Assembly (NCBI GenBank): GCA_013397075.1
Contig: VWZS01010874.1
Location: forward strand, 991,522 to 1,055,521
Origin: Rhabdornis inornatus
Lineage: Eukaryota; Chordata; Aves; Passeriformes; Rhabdornithidae
Length of the DNA: 64,000 bases
Direction: 5' to 3'
Positions 59,746 to 64,000 of the stretch are shown piece by piece. Numbering within the stretch: position 1 is the stretch's first letter; every line of letters starts with the position of its first letter. Below the pieces are notes generated by a model. The model saw only the letters and a program-made list of their open reading frames with translations. It was not told the origin of the DNA and ran no database searches. A program made the translations under genes and the position numbers.

Positions 59746-60479
59746 GTGGCAATTTTTTTCATGAAGGAGTAATACTTCTTTAAGCATAGACACACCAGGA
59801 AAGGTTTTTAGGACGAACTGCTCTCCCATGGTAATTTTTAGAGCAAGTTCTATCTCGTCTGGGCTGTGAGAACGTCAATATTCAGTTTTACACTTTTATG
59901 GTAATGGTTCTATTGAAACCGTATGGTGTCTGGGAAGCAACAAAGCACATCTAATGGGAGTGGAAGTATCCTAGTGGAATAGCTCCTTAGAAGAGACAAT
60001 TACAATGGGATTGTGGTCTGTTATGTCTGGTTTGTGCCAGTACAGTGAACTGCACGGTGAAGCACCAGAAATGTGGGTGAAGTTAATGCAGGAGAAGGAA
60101 ATCACATGGTCTGTACTTTTGTGTGACTGTGTTAATAGAGGAATTTGCTCACTTCTGTTTTATAATAGTTCGTGTGATACAATTATGGGAAATAATCTGA
60201 AATCAACAGGAATTGTCCACTGCCTTGAATGATGTTAGGTAATGGTTCTGTGAAGCAAGAATGTTCTCTAAGAAGTATAATTCCCCTGGAAAAATGGCTG
60301 CCTGTTTTGTTTTTGTTATGATATGAGGAATACTGGAGTGTGGCAGAAAATGTCAAGTAGTTAAGACTTAAAATTTGAGGTAATATTTGATGGTGTAAGA
60401 TTTTATAGGTTTCTTTTATCTTCCTTTCACATTTTTAAAGGACATACCTTGTAAACATAGTGATAAAATGCCAGGAATA

Positions 60480-61600
60480 TTAGGATTTTAAAGCAATAAT
60501 AGAGCCCATTATTTAAACGACAATATAAAAGGCAATTATATTGATGAAGAGCTACATTGGCTTTGTGTCTGTGAATAAACTTGGCCTGTACTCAGCTTCT
60601 ATTTGTTCTCCTGGCATAAACACATATTGTGTGTGATTCCAGTTTAATGGGGCCCCGTTTGTATGCCAAGCAGCTGCATTTTAGGCCCTATTGCGTGATT
60701 TCATAGCTCTCTGAAAATTGGTTCTATTGAGCACAAGAGATAGAAGGTGGTGGTGGGGGGGAAAGCTTCAACACACAATCATTTCTTTTCAATTGGAGCC
60801 AGCAAGGTTGATGACAACATGACCATTGTGTTATAATGATAAGACCACTAAGGATCTGTACCTCTCATCAAGGCTTTCACACAACAGCAGATAGAATTTA
60901 ATTCACTGCTCTGTCAGCAGTGCTGATACCATTATGCCGTCTGTCTCCACAGTTATAATCACTGTCCTCCGAGAAATGCAGTTGAAATGATCTTGAGCAG
61001 TCAAAGAAACTCTCAATTAAGGCTGCCACTTCCAATGTGTCAGATTGTGTCTTATGCACTTGGTACAATTTTCACTTCCAATCCTGTTTATTTACAATGT
61101 CTACCAGTAATTATGCTTAACATGTCATTTAGTGAGGGTGCCCCTGCCAAGGAGATTGTTGGGTGCTGCAGTGCCATTGAGGGGGAGTTTCTCGCAGTCA
61201 ATGCCATCAGCGGCTTTTAGTCCCTGATGGGATGCAGTAGTAATGTTGATAATGCAAGTATCGTGCTCATCAAGTCATAATTAGATGCCACTCAAATGTG
61301 CCACTTGTAATAACAGTGTTGATTCATGTTTTCTCGGTGACTGCAACTACTAATTAGTTAAGTGGTTTTTGGTTGGCCTGCATTTGCTGCGGATTATTAT
61401 TACCCCTGAAAAAAACTGTCAAGGTTAGAGATGTTTCAGGCCACTTAGTGCTTCTTTATGAATATTAATATTAACATAATAAGAACTTTGGACAGACTTA
61501 GGAAATAATATATTTTTTGTATTTAATTTGGAAAGACTTTTTTCCCCTGAGTTAATCATAATTGCAGGTTAATTAAGTTTAAATGAACCAAGAGTAATCC
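60480..61600. promoter_or_regulatory. Strong candidate developmental enhancer in SHTN1 intron
   Basis: About 1.1 kb of unique sequence has many homeodomain, POU and NKX2-like words. They include GTTATAATCACTG near 60953, CATAATTAGATG near 61277, TAATTA at 61351-61356 overlapping a region ending in the NKX2-type TTAAGTGG at 61358-61365, and TTAATCATAATTGC near 61552. Simple repeats are almost absent apart from a short G-run near 60755. It looks like an intronic ultraconserved-type element; the likely target is VAX1, with SHTN1 as bystander. A 77-codon frame inside (60987-61220) shows no protein similarity. Conservation is inferred, not measured. Confidence 0.5.
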
Positions 61601-61829
61601 CTAGTTCTGCCATGAGAGCTGGATCCTTGTTTCCTAACTTTAGCCTTGCTTGAGGCCCTTAGATTCCTGTCTGTAAAGTGGGAGCAGCTCTGTATCTCCA
61701 CTGCTCCCTCATTCAGCCCAAAGCATCTCACTGCTCAAAGCTCCCAGGGATCAGTAGAATAAAAACAGAAGAGAAAGGGAGATGTACTACCTGAGACTTT
61801 TCCTCTCTCAAATTAGATGTAGCAGCTGG

Positions 61830-62190
61830 TACGGCACATTTGGAGCAGATAATTTCTCCATATTCAGGGGAAATGGAAATAAAAAGACAATCAAAGAAAG
61901 AGGTGTGGTTGCTCTGCTGGTAGACTACTTCATGTGAATGTAGTTTTTAGACCAAGATTTACCAGTACACTGCCCTGCCTTTTCTTTTGCGTAGATTTTG
62001 TGTCTTTAGTGCAGCTGCTCAGCAAACCAATGTGTTGCCAGTTTCCTCTGGTAACAATAATACTTTAATAATGAAACCTTCAGTTGATATTAAGTATAAA
62101 GCTGCATAAATAACATTTGTTAATGGCCTTCTTTTTGCTGTCATGAAGTCTTGTTTGTAGTCATTAAGATGACCTCTGTGTATCAAAGAG
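61830..62190. promoter_or_regulatory. Candidate conserved non-coding element in SHTN1 intron
   Basis: The block is unique AT-rich sequence with GACAATCAAAGAAAG (SOX/TCF-like), GTGCAGCTGCTCAGC (E-box with CAGCTG), AATACTTTAATAATG and CATTAAGATGACC. It may be part of the same regulatory cluster as 60480-61600. Evidence is motif content only. Confidence 0.3.
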
Positions 62191-63454
62191 GGCTTAAATA
62201 TCTCTCTTCAGTCTTTGGTCAAAACTCTTGGAAGAGGGCAAGGGGGATTTTCTACCCAGTGGAATAAAATCCCTAGGTTTTAAAGCTTATCATGATGAAA
62301 AGGAAAGGAAATACTAGAAAAAGATCCTGTGTATTTACACTGTATTTTCCAGCCTTGTTCCTGCTCCAAAGTGTTGTTCAGCTGCAAGTGCATTTCTCTG
62401 CATTGAAATCCTGACACTGGGCTGAGAAGGAATTTGTGCCATGCAATGACTTGCACAATTAGGGTCCAGGCTGCTGTTCAGGATTGGATGATGGTGCCAG
62501 GAGCCAAGGGGGATTTACATCAATGAGCCTGAGAAATGGAAAACTATTTTTGGGTATTCTGCTTAGCTCCCCTGTGCCACCTTACACCTCTCCCTTAGAC
62601 TTTGAACACTACTTAAGTACGTAGGTGCTGCTGGAGGCTGAGTGGAATTGCAAGCCAGAATGTATCTGTGCTTTAAAATTCTTTCTCATTCACACTGGTC
62701 TCCTTCCAGAACTTTTTGGTCACTCTTCTGCCTGTCTTTGACAGAGTGATGTGTACCCACAATTGTAATAGGGATTCTCTAAGTGCAGAGGACAGATGTG
62801 TCTCTTGCTCTTCCAGCTGTGACATCAGATGTACAGTTGTGCATTCCAGCTGCAGTCAGACAGCCCAGTCTTGGCTCTGGTCTCAGGGAAGATTTTGAGA
62901 ATGTGTTGGAATCTGTGTTGTGAACAGTGAAGGTAGGTGAGACCATGGTGCTCATTTTAGGGCCCGCTCAATCACAGAGAGAGTCCAAATAAAAAACAGA
63001 CCAGAAAGTGAAAAGAAGCTTTGGAATACATCTGAGTTAATCTTGCTGTTTGAAAAGACAGAGGCTCCAGTCTTCTGAAAATGTCATGATGGCAATCTTA
63101 AGGGATTATCCTAAAGGTGTCATTCTGATTCCTCAAGTGTTAATGAAATAAAGATGCTAAATGAGAATGGTCTGAATGAATTCCTGTTGATCTCCTGCTT
63201 CATAAGTTTATGCTCAGTTCTACAATTTCCCCTCTGATGCTGCAAACATGGCTTGAGAGAATTGCTTGAAGGAACAACCCAAATATTCAATGCTCAGAAC
63301 AGTTCCTGTCTATGGAGATGATCTAAGTATGTGCTTCCTTGCTTTTGAAATGCTTCCAATGAAAGTTAGCAGAAGAAGATACGGTATTTCTGGTCTTGGG
63401 AGGAATGTGTCAATCTCAGGAAAATACTGACTAATTTTTGAACTCTTCCCTTAG

Positions 63455-63549
63455 TTTCTCACATGGTTATTGAGGAAGTGAACTGTATTCAGAACCATCT
63501 TGAAATTGAGAAGACATGCCGTGAAAGTGCTGAGGCTTTGGCTTCTAAG
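63455..63549 (+). CDS. SHTN1: SHTN1 (shootin-1) coding exon 4
   Basis: The 95-nt exon lies between TTAG (63451-63454) and donor GTGAGG (63550). With the A carried over from the previous exon it reads ISHMVIEEVNCIQNHLEIEK then TCRESAEALASK. The human counterpart is ISHMVIEEVNFMQNHLEIEK then TCRESAEALATK; only FM to CI and T to S differ. It exits in phase 0. The following exons (starting LNKENKTLKR in human) lie beyond the window. Confidence 0.97.
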
Positions 63550-64000
63550 GTGAGGAGAATTATGGTGATGCTGTTTTTTCTGATCTATTTATTCACCTGT
63601 TTATCTATTTATTTATTTAAAACTTGAGATTGTATGCATGACCCTTATATTTTTCTGTATAATCTTGTGGAGCTGTGAAAGAGTTTGGAAGTGGCAAAAA
63701 ACTAATAGCCAGATGGCAAGATGCAAAATACCATTCCTGCCATTAAAGAAAAAAATAAGCATTTTAATGTTTCTATTTTCATAGACCAGCATCCTGATCT
63801 CTAGTTTTCATATGCATTTAGGTTAAATGGAAAATAAGTTTCAGAACTCCTCTGTGTGAAAACAGTAATGAGCATTTCAGTGTCTAAAACAAATGGAAGA
63901 AGTCAACCACTGCATTACATTTCAGGTGATTGTTTATGAAAGCAAAGCAAGGGCAGGGGAAAGGTGACCTCCACTGCTCTGTTGATTGCGTCTAGTCTGA
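63550..64000 (+). other. SHTN1: SHTN1 intron after coding exon 4, 5' part
   Basis: This is AT-rich intronic sequence to the end of the window, with a (TTTA/TCTA)n-like low-complexity run at about 63580-63620. No exon was recognised. Confidence 0.8.

Larger units (their letters stand above)
59384..63454 (+). other. SHTN1: SHTN1 intron between coding exons 3 and 4
   Basis: This 4.07-kb intron runs from donor GTAAGC to acceptor CCCTTAG. It has an (AAT)n run at 59729-59745 and two blocks that look like conserved enhancers (60480-61600 and 61830-62190), listed separately. No coding exon was recognised inside. Confidence 0.88.

Noticed and set aside
60987..61220. 77-codon frame inside the intronic enhancer candidate
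   Set aside because: No similarity to proteins I know and not needed for shootin-1, whose exons on both sides join in frame without it.

Overview
This is a vertebrate nuclear genome window, almost certainly from a bird. It holds intron-split homeobox and cytoskeletal genes, CR1-type LINE remnants with the avian 3' end, few other interspersed repeats, and G/T-rich low-complexity runs common in bird assemblies. No bacterial-style operons, tRNA, rRNA or CRISPR arrays are visible. Nearly all long open frames are chance frames in non-coding DNA.

Layout: (1) About 1-4220 is the 3' two thirds of VAX1 (ventral anterior homeobox 1, + strand): the end of intron 1, exon 2 (638-825), intron 2, and exon 3 from 2364. 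The 3' UTR is AT-rich and probably ends near 4220. Exon 1 lies upstream of the window. Exon 3 is recognisable only up to a single undetermined base at 2628; the conserved VAX1 C-terminus is absent. (2) About 4220-45440 is a gene desert. It carries one CR1 fragment (15000-15296), one small isolated CpG-rich island with a G-quadruplex motif (about 11842-12030), microsatellites, several blocks that look like conserved developmental enhancers (strongest at 27770-28660), and a perfect 18-bp hairpin at 34053-34093. (3) About 45440-46209 is a longer degenerate CR1 that runs directly into a CpG island (46200-46920), the probable promoter of the next gene. (4) From there to the end is the 5' part of SHTN1 (shootin-1, KIAA1598, + strand). 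Three coding exons are present (52849-52901, 59323-59383, 63455-63549); joined in phase they give the N-terminal coiled-coil start of shootin-1. The first coding exon (human MNSSDEEK...) was not found.

VAX1 followed by SHTN1 in the same orientation matches the gene order I know from human chromosome 10. VAX1 is a transcription factor of ventral forebrain, optic stalk and optic nerve. SHTN1 is an actin-clutch protein of growing axons. Homeodomain-, SOX- and NKX2-like sites cluster in the desert and in a SHTN1 intron (60480-61600), which suggests a genomic regulatory block in which SHTN1 is the bystander and VAX1 the likely target. That is inference from motif content and appearance; no alignment was possible here.

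Nothing in the window is a clear case of a wholly new system. The best leads are the enhancer-like blocks, the perfect hairpin, the isolated CpG island, and the two single-N junctions where GC-rich coding sequence appears to be missing.
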